Assembly (NCBI GenBank): GCA_024291935.2
Contig: CM044309.1
Span: 99,473,628-99,537,627 of the forward strand
From: Okapia johnstoni
Taxonomy: Eukaryota > Chordata > Mammalia > Artiodactyla > Giraffidae
Direction of reading: 5' to 3'
DNA length: 64,000 nucleotides
Shown here in pieces: positions 35,846 through 46,302 of this stretch. Position numbers and translations under genes: made by a program. Numbering within the stretch: position 1 is the first letter of the stretch; the number at the start of each line of letters is the position of its first letter. Under the pieces are notes generated by a model. That model saw only the letters and a program-made list of their open reading frames with translations, was not told the DNA's origin and did no database searches.

Positions 35846-37240
35846 TTAATAACTTGTTTTTTTAATTAATTTATGTATTTTAATTACTTTACAATATTGT
35901 GGTGGTTTTTGCCATACGTTCACTTGAATCAGCCATGGGTGCACATGTGTTCCCCATTCTGAACCCCCTCTCACCTCCCTCCCCTTCTCATCCCAATCCC
36001 TCAGGGTCATCCCAGTGCACCAGCCCTGAGCGCCCTGTCTCATGCATTGAACCTGGACTGGCGATCTATTTCACATATGGTAATATACATCTTTCAGTGC
36101 TATTCTCTCAAATCATCCCACCCTCACCTTCTCCCACTGAGTCCAAAAGTCTGTTCTTTACATCTCTGTGTCTTTTGCTGTCTCGCATATAGGGTCATCG
36201 TTACCATCTTTCTAAATTCCATATATATGGTTAATATACTGTATTGGTGTTTTTCTTTCTGACTTACTTCACTCTGTATAATAGGCTCCAGTTTCATCTA
36301 CCTCATTAGAACTGATTTGAATGCATTCTTTTTAATAGCTGAGTAATATTCCATTGTGTACATGTACCACAGCTTTCTTATCCATTTGTCTGCTGATAGA
36401 CATCTAGGTTGCTTCCATGTCCTGTCTATTGTAAACAGTGCTGCGATGAACATTGGGGTACACTTATCTCTTTCAATTCTGGTTTCCTTGGTGTGTATGC
36501 CCAGTAGTGGGATTGCTGGGTCGTATGGCAGTTCTATTTCCAGCTTTTTAAGGGATCTCCACACTGTTCTCCATAGTGGCTGTACTAGTTTGCATTCCCA
36601 CCAACAGTGTAAGCAGGTTCCCTTTTCTCCACACCCTCTCCAGCATTTATTGCTTGTAGACTTTTGGATAGCAGCCATTCTGACTGGCATGAGATGGTAC
36701 CTCATTGTGGTTTTGATTTGCATTTCTCTGATAGTGAGTGATGTTGAGCATCTTTTCATGTGTTTGTCAGCCATCTGTATGTCGTCTTTGGAGAAATGTC
36801 TGTTTAGTTCTTTGGCCCATTTTTTGATTGGGTGGTTTATTTTTCTAGAATTGAGCTACAGGAGCTGCTTATATATTTTAGAGATTAATTCTTTGTCAGT
36901 TGCTCTATTTGCTATTATTTCTCCCATTCTGCAGGCTGTCTTTTCACCTTGCTTATAGTTTCCTTCATTGTGCAAAAGCTTTTAAGTTTAATTAGGTCCC
37001 ATTTGTTTATTTTTGCTTTTATTTCCCTTACTGTGGGAGGTGGGTCATAGAGGATCCTGCTCTGATTTCTGTCAGAGAGTGTTTTGCCTGTTTTCCTCTA
37101 GGAGTTTTACAGTTTCTGGCCTTACATTTAGATCTTTAATCCATTTTGAGTTTATTTTTGTGTATGGTGTAGAAAGTGTTCTAGTTTCATTCTTCTACAA
37201 GTGGTTGACCAGTTTTCCCAGCACCACTACTTGTTAAACT
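35846..37240 (-). mobile_element. 5'-truncated bovine-type L1 LINE
   Basis: T-rich tail at 35857-35863, reversed 3' UTR to 36297 ('accctctc'-type pyrimidine-rich segment at 35965-36000), then the end of ORF2 from 36298 to about 37240. Only about the last 1.4 kb of a roughly 6-kb element is present. A weak possible target word, ACTTGTT, occurs near 35852 and 37229. Confidence 0.9.
36298..36774 (-). pseudogene. L1 ORF2 C-terminal fragment
   Basis: 158 codons are open. The protein has the L1 ORF2 cysteine-rich end ([20 protein letters not shown] near residues 44-63), then '[12 protein letters not shown]' and 'YYSAIKKN'. This region follows the reverse transcriptase and binds nucleic acid in intact L1. 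Upstream sequence to about 37240 continues ORF2 in other frames, so frameshifts and 5' truncation make it non-functional. Confidence 0.9.
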
Positions 37241-37469
37241 GATTTACTACTTTTAACATTTAGACATATGGTGTGTGGATTTTTAATTTGTATTCTTGTC
37301 CAGAGCCCTGCAAATGCTGAAGGCAGACCTGGTTATGGTCTTAGAACCCTACTCAAGAGATAACAAAAGCCCCTTCTATCAACTCAGATGCTATGAATAA
37401 ATATCGTCATCTAAAAGTTCTTGGGGGAGCTCCATTTTTCTCGAAAGGGTTTGTATTTTTAAGACAATG
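37241..37469. other. No gene recognised
   Basis: Short unrecognised interval between L1 and MIR. Confidence 0.5.
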
Positions 37470-37690
37470 GGCTTTAGAATTAATGTGGATTAGAATCTGA
37501 GCTGCTCAAGTTTTTGGATGGATGAAAAATTTAGGCAAGTTATTTAACCTCCCTGATTCATGGTTTCTTCATCTGTAAAATGGGCATGATGACTTGCTGT
37601 CTATCACATAGAGTTGTGTTCAGATTAAACAAGCAGTGTTTTAAAAGTGCCTGATACATAGTGAATAAATGGTAGCTGCTGTTTTCATGA
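37470..37690 (+). mobile_element. MIR SINE
   Basis: 'aggcaagttatttaacctcc', 'ttcttcatctgtaaaatggg', 'gtgcctgatacatagtgaat' are the MIR landmarks in forward order. Confidence 0.88.
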
Positions 37691-38704
37691 AGAGTTCTTC
37701 ACTGTTGAAACCATCTGGAAGCTCTGATTATAATTTCATTTTTCCAGATGTGATTTTAGAGTTAGGATAGGCTGGGGACATGTGCCAGGAAGAGGCCTGT
37801 CTTCTAATAACTCTCTCGAGCAAGACCAATGGAAAGTCTAGTCCTCTGTGAATGTGGCAACCAATCATGAGAAGAGATAGCTTTCTGCCCATTTAAGAAG
37901 TTTACCAACTCTGGAAACTGGTAATTTTAATTTTTTGAGTTTGAGGGTCTTTTCTAACTTTTACTTGTTTAGTATGTCCTGATGAAAGTCCTTTGCCCAT
38001 TCTGGTCTTGGCCCTCTCCACCTAGCTTTCACATTGGAATTAAATTTTAACCAACTCTCAATTGCATGTGCTTATGTTCTCACAGAATGTTATATCGGGC
38101 ATTATAAATAATTCCCAGGCAATATTTAGAATGGCCACAAGCCATTTTTAGGATTGGTTGAGAATTATTTACAATACCCAACTCGCACCCTTTGCCTGTC
38201 ATATGTTCAGTATGTATTTTTCTTAGCATCCTTGAAGCAGAGAGGAAGCATTGATACTCAGGGGTTTATCCTTTGCCAAGTCAAGGATATGATAAACATT
38301 TTTTCTTTTCCTGTCCTAAGCCTAAATGAACTTGGAGTTTCTTGAACGCTCCATGGTCTAATTTGCCTCCACCTTACGGCTCCTGCTACCTCTCCTGTAT
38401 AGAGTCCCTTTCCTTTATTTTTCCCTTCATGTGCACATTCCCCATCTCTTTTCTAGTTCCTACTGCTCTGGTTTAAGTGCCTCCTCCAAGCCCCTGTGCT
38501 TATCTCTGCTCTGTTTATTGGTGAGTCTTTATCACTGGACTAAGAGCCCATCAAAGACAGAAACTGTCTTTTTCTCCGTGTATAGGAGTGATAGTAAACA
38601 TATTAAATGTGTGATTATGCATATTAACAAACCTGGCCAGCTAATGGGCCCTGGAGGCCCCTTACTGGGCCAGAGTGAAGGAGAAATTGTGCACAATTTT
38701 CAAA
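37691..38704. other. No gene recognised
   Basis: No landmark. The short + frames at 38154-38345 and 38431-38724 are not recognised. Confidence 0.5.
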
Positions 38705-38835
38705 TGATTGTTGTTGTTCTTTAGCTTGGTCGTGTCTTGACTATTTGTGACCCCGTGGACTGCAGTACACCAAGCTTCCCTGCCTTTCACTGTCTCCCTA
38801 AGTTTGCTCAAACTCATGTCCAGTGAGTCGATGAT
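38705..38835 (-). mobile_element. Short 5'-truncated BovB 3' end
   Basis: Reversed BovB terminus: 'gtcgtgtcttgactatttg', 'gaccccgtggactgcagta', 'actcatgtccagtgagtcg'. About 130 bp survive. Diverged, so older than the BovB at 47.9 kb. Confidence 0.8.
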
Positions 38836-39027
38836 TCAGATGATTAGCAGTTGTGTTCAGTGGAACATGCATGGGGTGGGGACCGTTCTTCCAGTTTGTC
38901 TGAATCTGTGAAGTCTGGACCTTTCATTGTCTTGGCACTATCCTGCTACTCTGCAGAAATAGAAGTTAACTTGCTGAAGTTAATTTGCATGTTAGTAACA
39001 GGAAAATAATTTTTGTTTATAGACATT

Positions 39028-39285
39028 CAAAAATGTCTGGTGGATGTTCAGCTGATTTCTGTTCCCCACTATGGAAGCAGTCAGTGTTGCACCTATCTAG
39101 TAATTTAATTTTCACAGGCCTGATGGGCTTATATATTTACGTGGTCTTTGAATTTTCTTTTGAACTGGTCATAACACCTTTTTGGGTTCCCTTGTTAATT
39201 AGAGTAAAAATCTGACAGGTGTTTATTCTAAGTCTGTATGAGAGTTATTTTATCTTTTTACAAAAAAAAATCGTCCTTAAATAGT
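39028..39285. repeat. Unassigned dispersed repeat, copy A
   Basis: Alignable by eye, same orientation, to 42642-42860. Shared words include 'ctgatgggct', 'tttgaatt.tcttttg.act' and 'ggttccct'. I do not recognise the family. It is probably an old transposon, since both copies are strongly diverged. Confidence 0.6.
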
Positions 39286-39804
39286 TGTGGAGCTCTTCCA
39301 TCAAGATTATTTAAAGAAAATACATCTAAGAGAAGATGAAACTTCCTGTCTCAGGAAAGAAGGTTCTTTTTAGCTGTGTTATCTTTGTTTACATTTAAAT
39401 GCTTTAATGTCACTTTAATTAAGTAGGTAATCAAGTATTTCTCTGAGGCACCCATATGAGGTCCTATGTTAGTCAGATGTGTATAAATTTTATCTGACTT
39501 TTTTGTTGTTTTTTTCCTTCAAAATACTCTAAATATAGGAAAAGAAAACTTTTCAGGATATCTTTTTATGCCTGAAACCATCTTTGAGATTTCCCAGAAG
39601 ATCTCTGGAAATTTAGTGAGTTGTTCTTATAAAGTGATGCAGAAATAGGTTTTTTTAATAAGCTACTCAATGAGAAGACATACTCAGATTTCCCTAGGTT
39701 ACATTTGAACACATAAAATGTGTATAAATATTTCAGAAATTGTTTTCATGGAAAATTCCTAGAGGTTGGGTCAGTGACCTCATTGCTCATAATACAGGCA
39801 ATGA
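39286..39804. other. No gene recognised
   Basis: AT-rich, no landmark. Confidence 0.5.
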
Positions 39805-40290
39805 TCAGGGATGCAAGTATCTTTTCAAGACGATGATTTCATTTCCTTTAGATGTATATACCCAGAAGCAGGATTACTAGATTGTGTGTGTGTGTGCGTG
39901 TGCGCGTGCACGCACACATGCTCAGTTGTGTCTGACTCTTTGTGACCCATGGACTGTAGCCTACCAGGCTCCTCTGTCCATGGAATTTTCCAGGCAAGAA
40001 TACTGGAGTGGGTTGCTATTTCCTACTCCAGGGGATCGTTCCGACCCAGGGATCAAACCTGCGTCTCCTGCATCTCCTGTATTGGCAAGTGGATTCTTTC
40101 CCACTAGCGCCACCTGTGAAACCCAATAGACCATATATGGTAATTCTATTTTTAATGTTTTGAGGAACCTCTATACTATTTCCCATAGTGACTATACCAA
40201 TTTACATTTCCACTGACAGTACTTAGGAGTTCCCCTTTTTCCCCACATTCTTGCTCTCACTATCTTTTGTCTTCTTGATAAGCTTTAATT
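39805..40290 (-). mobile_element. L1 ORF2 fragment split by Bov-tA
   Basis: Left piece 39805-39883 ('gatgtatatacccagaagca', 'ggattactagatt') and right piece 40124-40290 ('gaccatatatggtaattcta', 'ctatttcccatagtgactat') are consecutive parts of a reversed L1 ORF2. The coding frame is lost. Confidence 0.8.
39884..40123 (-). mobile_element. Bov-tA/Bov-A SINE with (GT)n-type tail
   Basis: Reversed copy whose tail is the alternating GT/GC run at 39884-39919, followed by 'gctcagttgtgtctgactc' and ending 'cacctgtgaaaccc'. A small duplication within the head ('gcatctcctgtattgg') makes it longer than usual. Confidence 0.9.
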
Positions 40291-40307
40291 TGAATCTGGC
40301 ATCTTCT

Positions 40308-40425
40308 AGGCTGGTATTTCTAAATTGGTGATGCACATTAGACTTATCTGTAGAGTTTTATAAAAATACAAAAGTCTAGGCCTTACTCCAGAGTTTCTGA
40401 ACTTCTTGATATTCCTGATATGTTC
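40308..40425 (+). mobile_element. MER5A-like fragment
   Basis: 'tggtatttctaaattggtga', 'cattagacttatctgtagag' and 'ggccttactccagagtttct' follow MER5A order. The right end is missing. Confidence 0.6.
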
Positions 40426-41725
40426 CACTTGGGATTACTGTGTATCTCAAGGATTTTTTCCTTTTAAATATCACATTTGCGCATTTATAAATCAGATGTA
40501 ATACTTGAAAACTGACTTAATGTTACACAGAAACATTTCATCTACATTTTTTGGAAAGGCTTTATTATCTAGCTTTGGATCCCACAGAAGTGACCACGTT
40601 TCCTTATCACTTTATTCTCTCATCAGATCTTTGACATTTGAAAATTAGCAGTAATAACTAACCACACCTATTTTACATCTCTTTCCTCCATGGATAGTTT
40701 TTATTTTACTCCAATTTTCACCTGAATGAACAGAGTCTGTCAGTTCATGTCTTCAATAAGGATTGTCCTGGCCCCATGGTGTACAAGCTGCGTCAAACTA
40801 TTGCCTCTTCTAAGAACAGACTCTTGGGTTCAGAAGCCATTGCTTCCCAGTAGGCTGAGTCAGAATCTTCAAATTCTTTTGTTCAGAATAAGAGGGCTTC
40901 CTGAGTCTGCTATGCTGAGATCTAGCAGGACGCTACTAAATTACATAGGACTAAGTGAACTCATGTGGAAATATTTATTATGAGTATTTGTTTAGAATAC
41001 TGGTCGATGTTCTTTTAATGTTCTTTCTTCTAGATATGTAAGAAGCATCCTTTAAAAAGTTCTTCAGCTATCTGTAACCAAAAGTTTTTAATAGATGCTA
41101 TTTTAAACAAAAGCGTAACATTTTCAAATGATATCTGATTTTCACCAATTCCTTCCCCCTCACTTCTACTGGAAATGGGAGACTCTCACTAAATTATCTT
41201 CTGTGTTCTATTTGTGTGGGTTCAATAAGAATGTGTTCTCCTTAACACCAGGAGTTAATTGAAAAAAATCGGGTATACACACAAAGCCTTACCTGGAATG
41301 TCTTATTTGAGAACAGTTTTCAGTCAGGTATGAGAGTCACTTTTAAGAAAGATTGACTCCTTATATTTCATTTACAGCCTTTTTAATGAAGCCAATGTCT
41401 TTTGAAAGCTCCTCAGGAAAACTGGCCTAGAATCTTGCTTCCTGGGGCCCAGTCTTACCCATGGTGAAGAAGCCACCTCCAGGGAGGCCTGGGGCATTGA
41501 AGAGAGAGGGATTCACCCATGCTTACAGATACTGCAGGTGACATTTGGTGAAGAGTGTTTGGGGGCTTGCTTTCCTATCCTCAAGATAGCAAATACTAGA
41601 AACATGAAAGGGTCCAATCTGAAATTTTTTATGAGAAAACTTCCCACCAGAAGTTTACTTTGTGATTGTTCCATACTATAGAGCTTTGAATTTGCCAAAG
41701 CCACCTTGATAAAGCCTCTTGATAC
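40426..41725. other. No gene recognised
   Basis: No repeat or gene landmark recognised in about 1.3 kb. Frames at 40726-40983 (+) and 41513-41704 (-) are unremarkable. Confidence 0.5.
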
Positions 41726-42283
41726 TGTGGGGGAGGAAAAATTTCCCCCTTAGTTCTTTTGGCTAGCAATTAAAATCATATAAGGCAGGTTAACAGGAGA
41801 AAATCAAATTTACTATGTGCGCACAAAATTCACATGGGTTGAATTCCAAAGACAGCAAGGCAATGTAAAAAAAAAAAAATTATATATATATATATGTATG
41901 TTATATATATAATACATATACACACTCACACACTGGACTAAAGAGAAAAAGAGGTAGGGGTCTGAGGCTTCAAGGGGGCAGTAAAGTAATTTATAGGAAG
42001 AAAAAGAGTCAATGGGACATCTAGACACGGGACACAGAAAGGACTTTGATCAAATGGACCTGGCCTGGTACCTGTCTGTCGACCACACCTAATATTTAAC
42101 ATAGTTATCAATGGCTATAGCTTCTTCCTGGGACAGGCCTCCTATCTTAAATTCTTTTAAGCATTAAGGGAGAAGTTCAAAGTTCTTCCTGAGTCTTTGG
42201 GCCTTGGTGGTGCTCAACTCAAAATAATCCAGGTACCAGAGTGGCCCATTTTGGGGTGGCCTGCCCTGGGCCCCATCTATGCA
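41726..42283 (-). mobile_element. Solo LTR-like element (copy 2 of a local pair)
   Basis: Begins TG and ends CA on the + strand, as an LTR should. Related to 29428-30113 in the same orientation. Internal landmarks are 'aaggcaggttaacaggaga', 'gatcaaatggacctggcctg' and 'attttggggtggcctgccct'. A poly-A plus TA-rich expansion at 41866-41930 lies inside it. No gag/pol-like frames are adjacent. Confidence 0.65.
41866..41930. repeat. A13 plus (TA)n-rich simple repeat
   Basis: A run of about 13 A followed by alternating TA with few interruptions and a CA-rich end. It lies inside the LTR-like element. Confidence 0.9.
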
Positions 42284-42641
42284 AGTAATGAAGCCACATC
42301 TAATGAGACCAGCCCTACAAGGATGATTTTTTTCTTTGGGATTATCCTTGGTCAAAGTAGAAAATTATAACCAAAAAACTGTGAAAGACTTTTAGGCCAA
42401 AAGATTTCTGAGTTTTTTCAGGGGAAACCTGTGCATTGTTTAGAGCATACCTTTCAGAATTATCTGAGTCTATAGGGTTTGCGCTTTTCATGGTTTTTGA
42501 GTTATTTTACAACGCTAGAGATAGCTAGATATTAACTTTACTGACATTAATTTGTACAATACTGATATAATGCATGTCTAGATAAAATTATTGGCAGTCA
42601 GGTTCTTTTGTGTGTGTGTGTGTGTGTGTGTGTGCGCTACC
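42284..42641. other. No gene recognised; (TG)n at 42609-42634
   Basis: AT-rich, ending in a perfect TG run of about 13 units that immediately precedes repeat copy B. Confidence 0.7.
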
Positions 42642-42860
42642 GACATTCAGTTGACTTCTGTCGCTGTTGTAGAAGTCAGTTTTGCATCCCTTCAGCAAAT
42701 TAGTTTCAACATTTCTGATGGGCTTTGAATTCTCTTTTGCACTGTTTATGACAGCTTTTCCGGTTCCCTCATTAGTGAGTTGAATCTGTGGCATAGTTAG
42801 TGTTCTATCTGTGTGAGTCATGATTGTACCTTATTCTGAAAAATTATCCTTTAACTCAGA
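42642..42860. repeat. Unassigned dispersed repeat, copy B
   Basis: Partner of 39028-39285. The order of shared words is the same, from 'attcagttgacttctgt' through 'ctgatgggctttgaattct' to 'gttccctcattagtgag'. Family not recognised. Confidence 0.6.
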
Positions 42861-43296
42861 GTAAACCTTCCTGCTGCTAGTTAACGAGGCATCCCCCGGT
42901 GTTCAAGGAAGGGGGTCAGTGGGGAGCTTAAGGGAGTTGCTATTAATCAGCTGGTGAAATACTTAAGCATCTTAAAAACTGATGTGTCTGTGTCTGGGCA
43001 CCTGCCTGTGAGTCAGCCCTGATTACGTCCAGCCTTTGCATAGTTTCTACCCTAAGAAGGCGCTGCAAACACTGCTACCCCCCCTTCTCCCCTAAATTCA
43101 ATCATAGATAGAAAAAAAGACCAGGTAGGTGTTTGGATGGCTTGATATTCATGTTCAGGTTTGCTGCTGATTCTACAATCCTATACAACTAGAATAAAGA
43201 CACAAAAATAATAAAGCAGTTTTTCTGAGGATGAATCAGTAGCTTAAGCAGCTGAGGAAGTTTAAGGGAACTTCTGCTTCTGCTTAAAAATGACAA
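42861..43296. other. No gene recognised
   Basis: Contains a C-rich patch near 43078-43092; nothing else of note. Confidence 0.5.
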
Positions 43297-44055
43297 TTAG
43301 CCTTTAATGAGCATGTACTATATTCCTGGCACTATTGTAAGAATGTTGCGGATATTCACTAATCCTGAATAGACCTAAGAACAAAGTACTTTAAATAGAT
43401 CCATTTTGTTTGTTTAAATTTTTTTTAACTTTTTGTTTTATATTGGGATAAACAATGTTGTGACACTTTCAGGTGAACAGCTAAAGAACTTAGCTATACA
43501 TATACATGCATCCATTCTTCCCCAAATGCCCCTGCCATCCAGGCTGCCACATAACATTGAGCAGAGTTCCATGTGCTATACAGTAGGCCCTTGTTGGTTA
43601 TCCATTTTAAATTTAGCAGTGTGTATATGCCCATCCCAAAATTTCCGTAACTATCCTTTTCCCCCATCCTCCCCTCCACCAGCAACTATACGCTTGTTCT
43701 TGAAGTCTGTGAGTCTGTTTCTGTTTTGTAAATAAGTTCATTTGACAGAGGAATGGATAAAGAGGATGTGGTATGTGTGTGTATAAAATGGAATATCACT
43801 CAGCCATAAAAAGCAATGAAATAATGCCATTTACAGCAATAGGGCTGGACCTAGAGACTGTCATACTGGGTGAAGTAAGTCAGATAGAGAAGGAGAAATG
43901 TTGTATGGCATCCCTTATATGTGGACTCTAATAAGTAGATGCATTTTTTAAGGTGAGAACACAGAGCTGTTAACTTGCTCAGGTGAAATAGCCAGTTCTG
44001 GTTTAAATATATTGGTTCTCCTTTTAACATCAGATTCCATGTATTCAATTGGTCT
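43297..44055 (-). mobile_element. MIR SINE split by a twin-primed L1
   Basis: Left piece 43297-43407 ('gagcatgtactatattcctg', 'ctaatcctgaatagacc') and right piece 43933-44055 ('gagctgttaacttgctcagg', 'gaaatagccagttctgg') form one reversed MIR interrupted by L1. Confidence 0.75.
43408..43932 (-). mobile_element. L1 3' end with 5' inversion (twin priming)
   Basis: 43408 to about 43744 is reversed L1 3' UTR ('ctatacagtaggcccttgt', 'tctgttttgtaaataagttc'). From about 43745 to 43932 the strand flips to forward L1 ('gaggaatggataaagagg', 'tcactcagccataaaaagc'). The flipped part is the piece directly upstream in L1, with only about 10 bases lost. The flanks AAATAGATCCATTTT (43393-43407) and AAGTAGATGCATTTT (43933-43947) are a 15-bp duplication with two mismatches. 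On the minus strand the site reads CCTT then A6, fitting the L1 endonuclease preference. Confidence 0.88.
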
Positions 44056-44064
44056 TCTGACCAG

Positions 44065-44165
44065 AATCTTATTTTCATCTAATTCTTAAGACATCCCTAT
44101 AAGAGAGACATTGCTGTCCCCATTTTGCAGATGAGAAAACCGAGGCTAAATGGCCATACGATTAA
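44065..44165 (-). mobile_element. MIR fragment
   Basis: 'ccccattttgcagatgagaa' and 'aaccgaggctaaatggcc' are reversed-MIR landmarks. Confidence 0.75.
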
Positions 44166-45199
44166 AATGTATCATTTTTTGTACAGTGTTTCTACTGAGT
44201 TACCTCTTATATTTGTCTACTTGTGTCATGTGCTTTGTTTAGTTCCAACTTGTGTTACTGATGAAACCTGTTCTTCCTTCCAGTGAGTGTGTGGTTTCAG
44301 GTGCTGTACATCCCCACCTGTTAAAGTCAGGAATGCTCTGCTCCCTCCCTGGTGAAGGAGCATCTTCCCCTAAGAGACACTGGCATATGCTCCTCAGGGC
44401 ACTTGGGAAACTGCTGGGTTTGGAGGTTACTACTCTGCTTTATGGAAGATACAGAGAACATAGCTGACCAAGTAGAATTATCCACGAGGTAAGCCCACAG
44501 ATAGCTGTATTCTTTGCAGGGGTGAACCCCTCTTTTTCCTTGGCCTGGCCACTCAGTATATTATTTAGCTTTACAAGAGTGCTTGCCTTTCCCTGCCCTC
44601 AGTACCAGTTTCCAGCACTCTCTGTCAGGGCCCTCCTTCTCTCCCCTTCTGGCAGAATGAGATTCGCAGCTCTACTTTTCCCGAGCCAATCCTGGTAGTG
44701 CTCCTTGATGACTTCAGTGGTGCATTCTTGGCTGCCTCTAGCTTGATTTCAGCTGGTTTTTGTTCACTCTGGCAGATTGTTAAATAACGTGTGTTTCCTA
44801 GGTACTGAGTTCCTCATCCTTGTGGCATCTGACATTTTTGTTTCTGTCTGTCACAAACCTCACAGAGTCTGCGGTTGGGGCCGTTGGTGATTAGTTCAGC
44901 ATTGATGTAAGCTGGGTGTTCACTCTCTAACACTTGGAGGCATTGCCAGCCCTTGGAGGCACATCAGTCTCTGTGCAAAATAGGTTTCTCTTTCTTGGAG
45001 CTGCTTTGTGCGTTGCAGCCGGAGCTTGGTTCTTCTTTCTGGTGCTTGAACACAGAAAGTCCAGTCCCCCTGCTGGAGAAGTCTGTAGGGAAGGGACAGC
45101 CTCCCGCCCCATCTCGTGCCCCAGCAGTCTCTCACCTCCCTTATCAGTGAATGTAATGCAGGCAGTCTTCTAGTATGCAGGGGAGCTGGGCAAAGTGTG
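44166..45199. other. No gene recognised
   Basis: Several overlapping frames of 60-96 codons on both strands (44252-44467 and 44920-45210). Because both strands are open over the same bases and no domain is visible, I treat them as composition effects. Confidence 0.45.
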
Positions 45200-45420
45200 T
45201 AGATTTCCAACTATAAGGTAAATAAGCATTGGAACTATAACATACAACATGATGACCTTAACTAAAAAAGCTGTATGGTGTATTTGAAAGTTGCTGTAAG
45301 GGTAAATACTAAAGGTTCTCATCACAGAGAAATATATTTTCTGTAACCATATGAGGTGATGGTTGTTAGCTCAGCTTCCTGCGGTGGTCATTTTGCAGTA
45401 TATGTGTGTGTCCAGTCCTG
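45200..45420 (+). mobile_element. Old L1 3' UTR fragment
   Basis: 'aacatacaacatgatgacct', 'gtatttgaaagttgctgtaa', 'ggttctcatcacagagaaa', 'gaggtgatggttgttagct' are L1 3' UTR landmarks of an older subfamily. Confidence 0.75.
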
Positions 45421-45585
45421 AGGCTGTGCCCCTTGCACTTCCACAGCATGTCGATCATTTCCCAAAACTGGAAGGAAAACAAAATAGGTAAAAAAAAGTT
45501 TGAGAGAGGATTAAACTTACCTCTTCTCTCTGAATCTTCTCTCACCCTCTGTTTCTATTAATTAATAGCCATTTTCTCATTCATT

Positions 45586-45782
45586 GTCTTCCCAGATAGC
45601 TCAGTTGGTAGAGAGTCCATCTGCAATGCTGGAGACCCCAGTTCGAAACCTGAGTCAGGAAGATCTGCTGGAGAGCAGATAGGCTACCCACTCCAGTATT
45701 CTGGCCTGGAGAATCCCATGGACTGTATAGTCCATGAGGTCACAAAGAGTCATACATAACTGAGTGACTTTCACTTCACTTC
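45586..45782 (+). mobile_element. Bov-tA SINE with exact target duplication
   Basis: Forward copy from 'gtcttcccagatagctcag' to 'gtgactttcacttcacttc'. CTCATTCATT is duplicated exactly at 45576-45585 and 45783-45792. The first of three copies in a row. Confidence 0.95.
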
Positions 45783-45874
45783 CTCATTCATTTCTTCTCA
45801 AAACCTGCAATTGTTCTGTCTCCCTTCATACTTAATACCTAATGGAGTATAAGTCCCTGTTTAAGTTTCCTTTA

Positions 45875-46078
45875 GGCTTCCCAGGTGGCTCAATGGTAAA
45901 GAATCTGCCTGCATTGCCGGAGATACAGGTTCAATCCCTGGATCAGGAAGATCCCTTGGAGAAGGAAATGGCAACCCACTCCAGTATTTTTGCTGGGAGA
46001 TTCCATGGACAGAGGAGACTGGCAGGTTGCAGTCCATGGGGTGACATGACTGAGTGACTCAGCAACAAGAACACAACA
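45875..46078 (+). mobile_element. Bov-tA SINE (middle of three)
   Basis: Forward copy from 'ggcttcccaggtggctcaa' to 'caacaagaacacaac'. The 3' region lost about 15 bp between 'catggggt' and 'gacatgactgag'. Confidence 0.93.
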
Positions 46079-46089
46079 AGATAGGTAGT

Positions 46090-46302
46090 GGTCGTCCCTG
46101 GTGGCTCAGTGGTAAAGAGTCCACCTGCAATGCAGGAAACTTGGGTTTAATTCCTGGGTCAGGAAGATCCCCTGGAGAAGGAAATGGCAACCCACTCCAG
46201 TATTTTTGCCTGAGAAATCCTATGGACAGAGGAGCCTGGTGGGCTACAGTCAATGGGGTCGCAAAAGAGTTGGACACGACTTAGTGACTAAACAACAACA
46301 AC
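46090..46302 (+). mobile_element. Bov-tA SINE (last of three)
   Basis: Forward copy from 'ggtcgtccctggtggctcag' to 'actaaacaacaacaac'. Begins only about 11 bp after the previous copy, so it probably inserted into or beside its A/CAA-rich tail. Confidence 0.94.

Noticed and set aside
36356..36958. 200-codon + frame
   Set aside because: Antisense of L1 ORF2, whose true frame runs on the minus strand from 36774 to 36298.
29428..42283. A provirus bounded by the two related LTRs
   Set aside because: The LTRs are too diverged from each other, and the 12 kb between them holds L1, SINEs and unique DNA with no retroviral frames.
44920..45210. Cluster of four overlapping frames on both strands
   Set aside because: Open on both strands over the same bases with no domain. 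Consistent with base composition.
45586..46302. Direct-repeat array resembling a CRISPR or satellite
   Set aside because: The units are three independent SINEs with different lesions and irregular spacing.
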